From Hoplostethus atlanticus (taxonomy: Eukaryota > Chordata > Actinopteri > Trachichthyiformes > Trachichthyidae), in contig JAXDDX010000123.1 of the NCBI GenBank assembly GCA_034670405.1, positions 345,501 through 409,500 on the forward strand: a stretch of DNA of 64,000 nucleotides. Reading direction: 5' to 3'. Shown in pieces: positions 1-10,800 of the stretch. The stretch's first letter is position 1. Every line of letters begins with the position of its first letter. A program made the position numbers and the translations under genes. The notes under the pieces were generated by a model. The model was not told the origin of the DNA, made no database searches, and saw only the letters and a list, made by a program, of their open reading frames with translations.

Positions 1-139
1 CATGGCCAATGTTGACGTCCATCTCATCGGCCACTCGCAAGGCAAGATCCACCGTCTGCTGCCCGTGAATCTGGGTACAGACTACCATGCCGTGCCGATA
101 GTGGACTGACAGGCAGAACTCGGCACACCACTGGGGAAT
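1..139 (-). CDS. DHX32: DHX32 second coding exon (cut by window edge)
   Basis: The acceptor AG lies at 141-140. The exon opens with Ile-Pro-Gln-Trp-Cys, as expected after the Walker A loop, and ends in this window with DEMDVNIGH. Confidence 0.92.
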   Translation of the reverse strand, partial: MPQWCAEFCLSVHYRHGMVVCTQIHGQQTVDLALRVADEMDVNIGH

Positions 140-621
140 CTGTTTAAAGAGAAGCATGAGATAAGATGATTACATAATAGATGCCTCCCATTTTTAAATT
201 GTTTGATGGTCTAAATGTCTCCCTGTCAAAAAGTTAAATCTGGTGTTGCATGAATAAAATGTGCCCCTTGTCCATGGCAGTGCAAACTAAATTCCAAATA
301 CCTGCACACAATATCTGAGTAAGGCCCTACAGTACTCACTTGAGAACTCCTCCCAGTCTTGGCAGAGCCACTCACAATGACAAACTGTCTGTCGACCAAC
401 GTGTCCATGAATTCACACTTTGCTTTCCAAACTGGCAGTTCTTTTCTTTCCTTCAGCAATTTGTAAAACCTGGAGGAATAAGGCAGTCCATCAAATTGGT
501 TAAGCTCCAAAACGTCGTCATATCCCGTGTCCCCTTGACTCATAGCTTCTGTGTTCGAATCGCAGGGCAATTTCTCCTCCAAATACTCATCTCCAGTCGC
601 ATTGGTAATATCCTGCGCCAT
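1..621 (-). CDS. DHX32: DHX32 (DEAH-box helicase-like protein), N-terminal two coding exons, partial
   Basis: Two exons splice in phase: 621-340 (94 codons from an ATG) and 139-1 (46 codons, continuing off the left edge). Junctions are canonical (CAA|GTGAGT; ...TTTAAACAG|ATT). The protein has an acidic, poorly conserved start, then the family block ELNQFDGLPYSSRFYKLLKE, a Walker A region GSAKTGRSSQ, and after the intron IPQWCAEFCLSVHYRHG. This matches the DHX32 branch of DHX15/Prp43-like proteins. Family members are RNA-helicase-like, but DHX32 has degenerate motifs and no settled function. Here the Walker A lysine position is arginine, and the motif Ia region reads CTQIHGQQ where active relatives have TQPRR. 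TTG at 627 is in frame, but the first ATG at 621 is the sensible start. It is divergent from FANK1 with 861 bp between the start codons. An upstream 5' UTR exon cannot be placed. Confidence 0.93.
340..621 (-). CDS. DHX32: DHX32 first coding exon
   Basis: It encodes residues 1-94 and ends at CAA in phase 0, before GTGAGT. It contains the Walker A-like loop at residues 85-94. Confidence 0.9.
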
Positions 622-1482
622 CGCCAAGATTCAGTGCACTCCTGGGCTGGGTTCCCACGGGAATGAAGTTTGAATGTCTACATAGGTCCCAATAAACTGA
701 CACAGCACAGGACCTTTCTGCAAATGAAGCCAAAAGAAAGGCTCACACCAGGCGGCCAGCCCGAGTGTGGTCATGTGGCCACTAATCCCATGCAAGTGCG
801 TTCTGCAACAGATGACACACTGGTGCGACGACAGAGATAGATGGGAAGAGACACAGAGGGGTCTATGGTTTACAGCGAGAATTGCCTTGCAGGTAAAGGC
901 GAAAAATGGTACAGAATGTAAAATGCATTTAACCAATTAACCAAAACTGGTTCATTTAGGAGCTCAAAACAGGCGACCTTTCAAAATGAGGACTAATTTA
1001 CTTTCACTGTTATTTCACTTGCTAGAAGTTAGCACAATGAGAATGGAAAAGGACGTCATTCCACCTACAGTACAGACAATTTTTCAACTCTATACTAAAA
1101 TAAGGGTCTGTGGTCTAATGTATATCTATTTGGGGCAGCACTGACATAAAAAGAAAAGTTGGTGAACATCTGAGTGATGTGCTTCCTCCTCGTCCACCTT
1201 TAAACCTGAGAACTTGTCTGCAACCCTGGTACTTTTGATTGACAGGTGCATAAGGAGGCAAGCAGGCGTCATCTGATAACAGTTTCACTTGCAGACAGTT
1301 AGAGGGACTAGCCTTTTGCAGCAGTGCAACAAAAGTTCCGCTGGCGGTTTCCATAGCAACCACAAACCGCAGGCTGGTGAGGTGAGGTTGTCCTGCTAAC
1401 GTTGCTTTATAAACACAGGCCAGCCTTCGTCTCTCAGTCATTACTGGATTACCAAAGTAGATTATTTTGTTGAGTGAATGAA
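622..1482. promoter_or_regulatory. Bidirectional promoter region between DHX32 and FANK1
   Basis: This 861-bp interval separates the two divergently read start codons, so it must hold both promoters and both 5' UTRs. No long credible coding exon is seen; the ORFs at 631-936 and 1115-1531 on the minus strand have no recognisable content. An RFX X-box-like site lies at 1347-1360. Transcription starts cannot be placed from sequence. Confidence 0.7.
1347..1360. promoter_or_regulatory. X-box-like RFX binding site
   Basis: GTTTCCATAGCAAC fits the imperfect palindrome GTNRCC(0-3)RGYAAC bound by RFX factors, with intact GT...AAC ends and the central AT. It lies 123 bp upstream of the FANK1 ATG, the usual distance for X-boxes of ciliary and spermatogenic genes. 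The assignment rests on motif and position only. Confidence 0.6.
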
Positions 1483-1510
1483 ATGCTGCCGGCCGTAGTG
1501 ACAAATCCAG
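1483..1510 (+). CDS. FANK1: FANK1 exon 1 (coding part)
   Basis: ATG CTG CCG GCC... gives nine codons plus one base before GTATTG. The one-base phase matches the GT that opens exon 2 (G|GT = Gly). A G at -3 supports this ATG. Another ATG at 1478-1480 opens a six-codon overlapping uORF. This is the least certain FANK1 exon because it is so short. Confidence 0.7.
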
Positions 1511-4500
1511 GTATTGTAACTTTGTTCTCAACTGTGCTTAAATTGATTTGAACACCATGAGATAGTTTCACACCAACTTAGTTAGTACGTTAGTTGACAG
1601 GTAGCCCCTGCTATCATTGTTTGGAAGTTTTGCTTGTTTAAAAGTCCTAACTGACTGTTTAAATTAACGTTAGATTATTTTATTTTCTACACTGGTCTGG
1701 AATCTACTTTTTTCACTAACGTTGGTCTGTGATTTGGCAAGTTTGGCTCTTAGTGTGTGCGTTTACAGGGCCCCCCAGTGGCCATAGCCGGTAATGCGCA
1801 AGCTAAAGCCATGTTTTTTTTTACCCTTTATTTATCCTGAGAAAGTCGACTGAGCACGCTTGGTCTTTCACAGCAACACCCTTTCACATTCATTCACACC
1901 TGGGAGCTGCCTATTGTAAATATGAGACCAGATGTTATTTTTCTGCTGCTTAACCCACTGACTCCCTGAAAATGCAATGACTTCAATATTCTTAGGTTGC
2001 CAAACACCTTTAAAACCACCACAACCTCCTGTGATCCGTAAAGTGAGTCACCACAGTATTGGGCTGAGCTGGGAGAATGACAGGTATGAAGCCAGACAGG
2101 GGCCCCCTGAGAGTTGGACCAGCTTTTCCATTGAGAAGATGGACCCCAAGTCACGCACATATGGGACTGTATATAAGTGAGTTATAGTGAGTGAGTGAAC
2201 GCATGCATGCACACATACACAAACAAACAAACACAAATAGTGATTCTTCCCGGGAGCATATGTTGCAAGATAATGATACCCTGCTCTCCACAGTGGCTAC
2301 AGCAACCACTACACTGCTGAAGACCTGGAGCCCCACACTCCCTACTTGTTCAGACTGAGAATGACCTGCCCCACAGGACAGTCCCTCTACAGTGCTCCTG
2401 TGTCTGCCTCCACCACCAGTGAGTGACGCTCATTGTAACATTTGGATTTATACAACACTGCCCTACAAGGAAAGTCAGTGTGGAGTCAGAGGAGGATAAG
2501 AGGACAAAGACCTCTGATTTAACACAGACTGAAAATCTAGATAAAACATCTCTAGGCAGTAAAATAACCTTTAAATGAGTTTTCTCATTTTCACACTCTG
2601 AGCAGTTGCTGCCTTTTGCCGTTGCGGGTCATACAAGCATTCAAAGTGGCAAAGTGCTTTACAAAAACAAATAAGACAAAATTAATAAATACAATAAAAG
2701 AGCAGATGAAAAGGAAACTGAGACAAATGAGAATAAAAAAGAAAAAGAACTCCACCAGGTTACAGTAACTGGTGCCCAGTCATTCTGGCAATTTCAAACC
2801 TCAGACACAAAGGAAAAGCCTCGCTGCTTACTAGAGGTTGGCATGGTGAGAAGTGGATTCTCTGATGACATTTTTAGGCCAGTGGAAGCCATTTTCCTGC
2901 CAACAGTAATGTAGTTCAAAAAACATTAAAGCAGCCATAAAAAAGACTTTGTTGAATTCCCTCTTTCTTGTTATGTGTTTCTCTTGCACACACATTCCAT
3001 TAAAGATTTAATAAAATGAATGCAGGACTGATAATTGATCTTCATGTGACACACACAGAGGAGCCTTTGAGTGGGAAGAACCTGCACCAGGCAGTCAACA
3101 TGAACGAGGAGGAGGAGGTGAACAAAGTGCTGCAGTCGGGGTGAGCTGGCATTACAGGGGAACTATAGCCCTGACAGACATGAATAACCCAAATATTACT
3201 GTTGCATTATGGGGGATTATTGGTAGTTGTGATAGTTGTCTACTTTATTTATCTCAGTTTAATTCATCACTTACTTATTCCTCACTTCAGTTTAGATGCT
3301 CACCTTAGTTTAATAACAACAGGGATGCTTTTTTATCAGATCTGTCTTAATCCAAATGTTGAAGTGTAGTTTCGAGAGAGAAATTTGATCCTCATCTCCT
3401 CAACTACCAGCGCTTTACTAGGCCTGCAACCCGACTGTGCTTTCTTTCCCTCTGCAGGACAGTCTATGTGAACGTCACTGATAAACTGGGCCTTACTCCT
3501 CTCATGCTGGCTGCACAGAAAGGCTATACCAGGTAGATTGTTTTGTTCATGTGGCTCGTTTAGATGGTTAGTGTCAAAATCATGAATGGTTGTTGAAAAT
3601 ACTACCGTATATGTCCACGTCCCCCACTTCAGAATTGTTCACATGTTGGTGGAACATGGTGCTGATGTGAATATGAAGAATGGCACTGGAAAGGACAGGT
3701 AGGTAACACAGCCACAATCCTGAATAAACCTTTTCTACCTGGAACAGGGATGAACATTAATCGTCTTAATAATTGTACAGTGGTGTTCTTATGTAGTCAT
3801 ACTGAATATATTGAATGTATCTCTGGCAGCCTGATGTTTGCATGTTTTGCGGGCCACCTGGATATAGTGAAGTACCTTAGGCGCTATGGGGCTACATGGC
3901 AGTCCCGGGACATGGGGGACTGTAGTCCTCTCCACTGGGCTGCCGATGGAGGCCACTTGGCTGTCATAGCACACATGATCCAGGATGGCTGTGAGGTGAG
4001 ACTGGCCAGCTTTAACAGCACCAGGGTTCTGCAAACCTGCATTTGGATATTTTCACCAACCCGCTAGCTGACTTATTCCTTAATTTGGAGTGAATGAAGC
4101 AGAATAAATACATATTCCATTTGCAGATGCAGCAATGACTGTGCTTTCTTGTCATAGCTGGATGTGTGGGATGTGTCCCATTGGACTCCTCTGATGAGGG
4201 TGTCTGCAGTCAGTGGGACTCCAGCCGTAGCCTCTCTCCTCATCAGAGCCGGGGCTGATGTCAACACCAGGGATAAGGATGGCAAGACACCACTCATGGT
4301 AAACCTAAACTGTTTTTAGGTTATACATATCAGGACAGACATTCTGAAAAACAGGCATTCACATATATTTAGGCTGGACTATACCCTTCATACACCAGTT
4401 ACTCTTCACTCTCCAGATTGGACATACATTTTCATGCTTAGGACGTCAGAGTCTACTGTTTTTGCACACATACAAGTGAGCGCTAAGCTCCCCCCCTGCC

Positions 4501-5248
4501 CTTAACCTCAATACTGTAGGTTCAAAGTGTCCCAAGAGACTGGGGTCAGCTGTGCAATGTTCCCACTAATGGTTTAGTTAAAGAGTGGCGGAGGGGGAGC
4601 TGATCCTTACTCAGCACCCAAGGGCAACTTCAAGGATATTTGGCCACGATAGCAAGATAATGTACATCAGTGGTTCTCAATCCTGGTCCTCGGGGCCCAG
4701 AGCCCTGCTGGGTCTATCCTACCAGGTAGTTAGTTGCATTCACCTGGTGTCCCAGGTGTAAATCAGTCCCTGATTAGACAGATAGAATAAAAAGCAGCAG
4801 GGCTCTGGGCCCCGAGGACCAGGATGGAGAACCACTGAGGTAGAAGACCGGGAACTGCTCCAGTGATGTAATGGCCAGTGCTGTCTGACAGGTGGCAGTG
4901 CTGAACAACCATGAGGAGCTGGTCCAGCTGCTTCTGGATAGCGGAGCAGACCCTCATGTAAAGAATGAGGTGAGAGACAGGTGGCGCTCTTGTATAAGTA
5001 ATTGGAAAAAAGACACACATACCTGTGAAAATGTAACATAGATGCTGTGCTGGTTTTTGTTTTGTTGCAGTTTGGGGCTGGAGCAGCTGAGATGGCTAAA
5101 GCATTTGGAAGAGAGGTGAAGTATTTTCTATGATATACCATTATTTCTTTGGTTATTTCTAGACATGAGGCAACATTGTTCATTGTTCTTTGCTTTCCTA
5201 CAGAATATCATCATCTTATTAGAGGGAAGGAAGAGCATAGAACATTAG
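1483..5248 (+). CDS. FANK1: FANK1, fibronectin type III and ankyrin repeat domain protein 1, complete
   Basis: Eleven exons join without a frame break: 1483-1510, 1996-2176, 2294-2418, 3059-3140, 3458-3532, 3633-3698, 3830-3995, 4158-4298, 4892-4969, 5071-5115, 5204-5248. The total is 1032 nt, or 343 residues (the human protein is about 345). Residues ~15-110 form a fibronectin III domain ([16 protein letters not shown], ending in SASTT). From ~120 onward come about six ankyrin repeats, for example [47 protein letters not shown] and [19 protein letters not shown]. In mammals FANK1 is testis-enriched, works in spermatogenesis and transcription or apoptosis control, and is expressed in ciliated cells. 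It is divergent from DHX32 and convergent with ADAM12. Introns are short (90-640 bp), unlike those of ADAM12. A 170-bp hAT MITE sits in intron 8. Confidence 0.95.
1815..1915 (+). repeat. Dispersed repeat fragment, copy 1
   Basis: It lies in FANK1 intron 1 and shares the poly-T, CCTTTATTTATCC and GACTGA blocks with 23005-23061. The family is not certain. Confidence 0.45.
1996..2176 (+). CDS. FANK1: FANK1 exon 2, first half of fibronectin III domain
   Basis: The acceptor is TTCTTAG at 1989-1995 and the donor is GTGAGT at 2177. It encodes residues 11-69 with SHHSIGLSW and [17 protein letters not shown], close to the mammalian sequence. Confidence 0.93.
2294..2418 (+). CDS. FANK1: FANK1 exon 3, second half of fibronectin III domain
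   Basis: It encodes residues 71-111 ([20 protein letters not shown]... to SASTT). The acceptor is CTCTCCACAG and the donor GTGAGT. Confidence 0.92.
3059..3140 (+). CDS. FANK1: FANK1 exon 4, linker and first ankyrin segment
   Basis: It encodes [19 protein letters not shown] and on to VLQS. It is preceded by CACACACAG, and the AG two bases further on would break the frame. The donor is GTGAGC. Confidence 0.88.
3458..3532 (+). CDS. FANK1: FANK1 exon 5, ankyrin repeat
   Basis: It encodes residues 140-163, including [15 protein letters not shown], a textbook ankyrin TPLxxAAxxG helix. Acceptor CTCTGCAG, donor GTAGAT. Confidence 0.93.
3633..3698 (+). CDS. FANK1: FANK1 exon 6, ankyrin repeat
   Basis: It encodes [20 protein letters not shown] plus D. 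The phase is 1 in, 2 out. Acceptor ACTTCAG, donor GTAGGT. Confidence 0.92.
3830..3995 (+). CDS. FANK1: FANK1 exon 7, two ankyrin repeats
   Basis: It encodes residues 187-241: [20 protein letters not shown], then [20 protein letters not shown]. Acceptor CTGGCAG, donor GTGAGA. Confidence 0.94.
4158..4298 (+). CDS. FANK1: FANK1 exon 8, ankyrin repeat
   Basis: It has 47 codons, phase 0 at both ends: [20 protein letters not shown] and on to KDGKTPLM. Acceptor GTCATAG, donor GTAAAC. Confidence 0.93.
4668..4837. mobile_element. hAT-type MITE with 43-bp terminal inverted repeats
   Basis: Left arm 4668-4710 starts CAGTGGTTCTCAATCC and right arm 4795-4837 ends GGAGAACCACTG. The arms are reverse complements over 43 bp with one mismatch. 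The CAGNGGTTCTCAA end is typical of non-autonomous hAT elements. Flanks ATGTACAT and AGGTAGAA are at best a decayed 8-bp target duplication. It has no coding capacity and ends 54 bp before the acceptor of FANK1 exon 9. Confidence 0.85.
4892..4969 (+). CDS. FANK1: FANK1 exon 9, ankyrin repeat
   Basis: It encodes [20 protein letters not shown] and PHVKNE, 26 codons, phase 0/0. Acceptor CTGACAG, donor GTGAGA. Confidence 0.94.
5071..5115 (+). CDS. FANK1: FANK1 exon 10
   Basis: Fifteen codons, [15 protein letters not shown], align with the mammalian FGKGVLEMARVFDRQ block. Phase 0/0, acceptor GTTGCAG, donor GTGAAG. Confidence 0.88.
5204..5248 (+). CDS. FANK1: FANK1 exon 11 with stop codon
   Basis: Fourteen codons, [14 protein letters not shown], then TAG at 5246-5248. 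The C-terminus is shorter and less basic than the mammalian one. Confidence 0.87.
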   Translation, partial: NIIILLEGRKSIEH

Positions 5249-5600
5249 AGTGAAGCCTAAGGAAGAAGTATTACTGTTTTTGTTTCCCTTTTGCTCTCAT
5301 AACCGTTTATTCATAACTTTCAAAATTAAACATGTACCAGTTGAGCGAATAGTATATAGAGGTTGGCTTGACATGTATTTGTGCTTATAGTTATCAGGTA
5401 CAGATGTTTCCTGATAAAATGAACATCCAAATGTATCATAAAATGAACATGAAATATTTCTGTCCTTATGGGAGTGGATGACAGTGTCCACAGGCCATCA
5501 ACTGTCAATAAATGGCTTAAACAGAATATATATAGCATATGAGAACTTCTAAAGTGGTGCCACCACCGATGTCAACGGAAACTAATAAATTAAACAACTT
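5249..5600 (+). other. FANK1: FANK1 3' UTR with candidate poly(A) signals
   Basis: After the stop, ATTAAA at 5325-5330 and AATAAA at 5507-5512 and 5584-5589 are candidate polyadenylation signals. Which one is used cannot be told. Confidence 0.5.
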
Positions 5601-5849
5601 TTTTTTTAATTGGAAGAATGGCATCACATCCCTCCAGTACAGATCCAGACACATGTATAGCATACTGTATGTCAACGTGCACAGGATCTGTTTTATTGGC
5701 TTGTGGTTAGGCTGACACCCTTTTAAGACTTTACAGTATGTCAGTTTGTATTTATTTTAATAGCTACTTGCATATTAAAATAGTTGTTTTACAGTTATTC
5801 ATTTGTGGCATTTTAGAAGTCATGTTTCTTATGTACTCAAAATGAAAAG

Positions 5850-7751
5850 AAAACAACTGTAAACCATTTTAAAGGAACGTTTATTTGGCTCTGTGATTTC
5901 ATCGTTCAAATCTCATGGTTTGACCCCATGAGTTTTATCTTAAACCATTGTCAAAATCATTTAATGTATTCATTACTCAATGTAGATGGGGCATGGACAC
6001 AATATTACTGGGCTTGTAAAAAGAATAAAAATGGCAAAAGACATGATTACTGACATACAATATTTACACTTTACAATAGCTTTTGAAGAAATGTTACAAT
6101 TATACAAATGAACACAGTACATTTGGGATTTACACATGGCATTAACATTTAGACTACCATAGACACAGCACTAACAAATATTTTCCAACGGAGAACAGTA
6201 AGTCTAACTGATAACTATCTGTTACTGTTGCGAACGCATCTCTAAAAAAGATAAAGTAGTACTTGCACCCTTACACACACAAATGACATGTACGTATGCA
6301 GGGCATTACCTGATGCTAGTTTGTAATGTGACTTCATTATTCCACAGCGGTGAAAAGACATGCACTGCATCTGGATACACTGCAAATGCACAATGCATTA
6401 TCCAAAGCTTGATGGCAAAATACGCTAGCACAATCTAAGACAGAAAAAGAATGAATACTTCACAACAGCAAATCAACAACAAATACAAAGTGCCCAATTC
6501 AAAGTGCAACGCCAAGCTCCAGTTCTAGTGAACAATGCTATGCATGGATGAACAATCTCCGAGGCCAAGAATAACTAAGCCATACCAAATCCAAATGGAA
6601 TGTTCTGAAGGCAAAAAGATGAGATACTGTAAATATCTTGTTGGACATAGTCTGTGTGGGGCTTGGATCGCTCACAGCACTTAAGTCATCCTTGGCTCGC
6701 ACACTCAAGTATCAAGTGAGTGAAAATGTTAGCACACTCAAACAACAGGGTTATTGTTGAATTGTTTGGTGTTGCTGTAATTCTCTGGAACACAATCAGT
6801 CTGTCAAATCCGTTCTGACTCTGCAGTCTCCTCCAGGATTAGGAGTACATGTTGCAGAGTGGCCAACAAATACCCCGAGCAGTGTGTCATAGAGTCTGTG
6901 TAAAATGTGTGAAAACTTTTTTTCAAGTTTGCACATTTCTACTAAAGTTAACTTATAAGGGAATGCAAGAGCCTAGGCTAGCTGTCAGACTGTAAAATGA
7001 GCTGTCAGATTTATCCCATGATAAAAACTTCAAGCTTAGTCAAAGAGGCTTTAATGTGGGTTCAACTATTTTAGATACAAAGATGTCTGTAAAGTGTGTA
7101 TGAATGTAGAAACTGCCATGTGTCCACAACACCATTTTCATTGTCTTTGAATAAGGATTGTGATTCATACTGTGTTTACATGGTGACGTGGATGGAGCAG
7201 ATGCATTTGCAATTTAATGCATCATAAACATCTGATGAGAAAACTGAACGACAAATTCAATGACAATACCCTAACACTCAATGACCGATGAGTTACACTG
7301 AAGACGTAAGTTGTGCTCCATTTCCCTTTATCTTCATCTTAGTCCAAAACAACCTTTTTTGCCCTTCAATTATTCAAGCAACTTCATGGGTTATAAAAAA
7401 ACAGCATATATTTCAATATTTCTTCACAGAAATAGTATAAAAGTCACCCAAGAAGAAATTCCCTAAATGACACCACGTTTGTTTTTTTTCACTGGGGAAA
7501 ATCATTCTCTCAGAGCGCTCTGTGCACAAAGTATTAATAAATATCAAAGTTAAATAGTTCATTGGTACCTGAGCGAGGACAACATAGCACCTTACAGAGG
7601 CATAGCACCAAGGCATGATGTTAACCCCTTTCCCTACAAACTCTTGAGACGCTTCCAACTGTCCGAAAGGTCTTATTGAGTCTTAATAAATAGTGCAAAT
7701 CAAGAAAGTCTCCAGCTGTTGGGAGAACTGCTCCACCATGACGTTGAGGGC
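5850..7751 (-). other. ADAM12: Probable ADAM12 3' UTR
   Basis: No coding exon is seen on either strand over 1.9 kb, and the minus strand follows the ADAM12 stop directly. A minus-strand AATAAA at 5885-5880 is the nearest clear candidate poly(A) signal; others lie at 5756-5751 and around 5690. The true end is unknown. Confidence 0.45.
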
Positions 7752-7803
7752 TCAGCAATCCTTGTGAGTCTTTGGCGGTCTAAAGGGTAATGCGGGAACA
7801 GGC
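7752..7803 (-). CDS. ADAM12: ADAM12 exon 23, coding end
   Basis: It encodes [16 protein letters not shown] then TGA (7754-7752). The acceptor CTTTTCAG fits the two-base phase left by exon 22. The end differs from the mammalian one, which I recall as ending in AYIK. Confidence 0.75.
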
Positions 7804-10800
7804 CTGAAAAGTAAATATAAGCATGAATACAGGATCAATCAATAAGTAATGTGATGAATCATTGGCTCATTGGTGTTCATAGACTCAGAAGCGACACATC
7901 AACAACATAACAAGTCTTACAGTAAAAATATATTGTACTAATGCAATACAATAAAGACATTTGATTATTGTTTCACCATGAAAATAACTTTGGTCCAGTG
8001 GGACAATGGTGTCACAGACTGACCTGCTAGGTAGAGGGATAGCGGGTGGTGGCCTGGGCACAGTGGGAATAGGTATAGGGCGGGGTCCAGTGCCGGAGAG
8101 GTGGACCCCCACTGCAGTGGGACTGTGACCCAGCCGAGAGCTCCTCCCTAGTGGGTCGGCAGGTAGGGGCTTCTGGGGTGGACTGGGCTTCTCGAAGTCC
8201 TGAGAAAGACAGGACAAGTTCAGTTTGGTTGTTAAGGTATATGTTAAGTTCATATGTGTTCATTGTCTATAAACTACATGAGAAAAGTTTAGAGTGATGG
8301 TATTTTTCACATATTTTTCAGTTAAAGGACCCCTATTGTAGAATAGTTAAGTTAGACTTTTAGACTTATTGCCTTTTAAAAAGTCCATCCATTTTTCAAA
8401 CTAGTTTCAATTGGACTTGGTCTTGATAGGCAGCACATCTAGAAACATTGCATTATTGGAGTTAAAGGAACTGGCACTTTCTGCCAGTCAGGAAGTATGT
8501 CAGAATTTATTGTTCAAATTCTTTAAAGAAATATCCTATTAACTGAACTACATTTAACTTCTTATCTTGAGACATAGTTTATTTGAAAATAGAATAATAT
8601 GGCACCTTTAAACTTTCTAGAAGCTATGTAAAGAAAAAGTAGTCCCAAAGTCCCACACCTTTCACATCGCTAGAGGGCAGTATGTTACCAAAATCTTCCC
8701 CATTCTCTTCAACTAACATGAGTTGAATCCTAAACACCATCCTTGTCTCCGCCACCTCTGTGGCAGTGTTCTGTGAGTCTAGAAGGTTATCTGAACGACG
8801 TGCCATCATGTGTTACTAATCTACAGTGAGGCGAGGCAATGACAAACATCTGCTACCAGCAGCCCAGCTGCCGTCACACACATGCACCCTTCCTATCCTG
8901 CTACCACCTTCATGCACCCACATGCACACATACATACACACACCAGACACATGCACATAGGATAAATGGGACAAACCTTAACCAATGTGCTCACACAAAA
9001 AAGTTTCACATCAAGGATGCATAAGACTTAGAGAACGCAGCTTGGTGAGCCATGAAACATTTATGAACGTATCCAAGAAGTGACTGAAAGTGTGTCTGCT
9101 ACATGGCCATACAGAGCTGTAGACCTGGGAGTGTTCTTTGCTGCCTAATTGAGAGGCCTGCATAAGGAACAACAGCAATGGTTGAATGTCAGCAGCACTC
9201 GCGTGAAGGTGATTTCTGCCAACAATGCTTGAGTAACCAAATTACCTCTGAGGAGAGCCATTATTATTACATTATGTATGTGCTTTGACCATGCGTGTGT
9301 AATTATGGTGCTGAAGGCTGTAATGGGTTGTAAGACATGACATACAGCTGGAGACAGAAAATAGTATAATGCTTAAAGAGGAAAGTTGAGCAAACATCAA
9401 ATGAGGCCATGTCACTGATCCTATGAAATCAATGATGTCATTGACAAGTCATTAGCCGCCAATAACCTGAAACTTGATGACTTGTTTCAGCAACTTTTGA
9501 TTGCTACATCAGTCACAATATTGTATATTGTATTTCCCAGCTCCAGGCAGAGTCAAGAGGTGAATGAAAATACAGAAGATACATGTATTAACTACCAACG
9601 ACAGCATATAATATTCATTAGCTACAATGCACTGAGAAAAAACTGATCTGTCACTTTAATTTGCCTTTGGATTCACAAACTATGATCACCCTTTGCATAC
9701 AACAACCCAAAGCTCTTCTGGTGGAGATAAAAACCAGAGAGACCCCAGAGAGGTAGAAATGTTGCATAGCTTTAATCAGACTGAGCTTGGCTAACAACGC
9801 AGCAGGTCTGTTGGACTCTGATCCTACTTTTCAGTCTCGTGGATATTTTCCTGACTGATTGAGAGGTAATGAAACAGACACAGCGGGGGATTCCTGTATT
9901 CTCTGAGGAATCTGTGAGAGTATGAAAATACAATACAATAGGACCATATGTACTACATGGACTCCCACAGACAGTATACCACCCACTACGCTCTTCAATG
10001 GACACTTTTCTAAACTACACATCCTACTAATCCCTCACAATTTGCCAAGAGAAGAGTCCTCCTTGAGTAAGTCAGGGGTTGAACAGTTTAGTTAAAGTGG
10101 TTAAGACCCTTTACTCATATAAGACATACAAGACCAGATTGATTTTCAAAAGAATGTAAAGAAAAAAGAAAAGAAAAATGGACAGGAGCGTTCAAGAGCA
10201 ACAAGCTATGACCCACATGCGCTCTGTGCTCCATTCTGCTGGGGTAGGTCCTGGGCTCACATTCCTTTTAAAGCCCTTCTCATATGACAAAGTTAATGTT
10301 TCCAAACTTTGTTTTCACATTTGTTTGAATTTATTATACAGGTGATTATTTTATTCGTTTTAGTTATTATTATACAGCCAAGTCTAAGAATAAAATTGTC
10401 TGTTTTTTCAAGACATTCTCAGCTCTCACATTGTTTGCTCATGTGCTGCCTCACTGTAATTAGTGTGAACACGGGCAGGATAGGCTTTGTTCTTCAGAAA
10501 ACATCTCCCCGCAACAACTTATTGGGGTGCAGTCAGCACATAGGTAGAAGGATGAAACATTGTTTTCAAATAAGACCCCCAAAACATTTTGGCATAGACA
10601 GGGAAGCAGGTTATTACAATGAGCTTGCAATATGCTTGCTGTTTTTTAAGACGTATGTCCTGTATGTCCTTGCTGGCCTGTTGTCAAATGCTGTTCCATT
10701 CTGTTTCATTAAAGAAAACTGAGCTAGTAGATAGCAGTAGGTAGCAGGCACTAATTGTTCTGGCAAATCTATTTTTAAAGTTAACATTGGCCTCACAGCT

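Noticed and set aside
1115-1531. 138-residue minus-strand ORF over the FANK1 exon 1 region
   Set aside because: Promoter-proximal sequence with no homology; it could include 5' UTR of DHX32 but not a protein I can support.
10309-10722. 137-residue plus-strand ORF
   Set aside because: AT-rich intron 21 sequence with no domain, no codon bias and no splice context.
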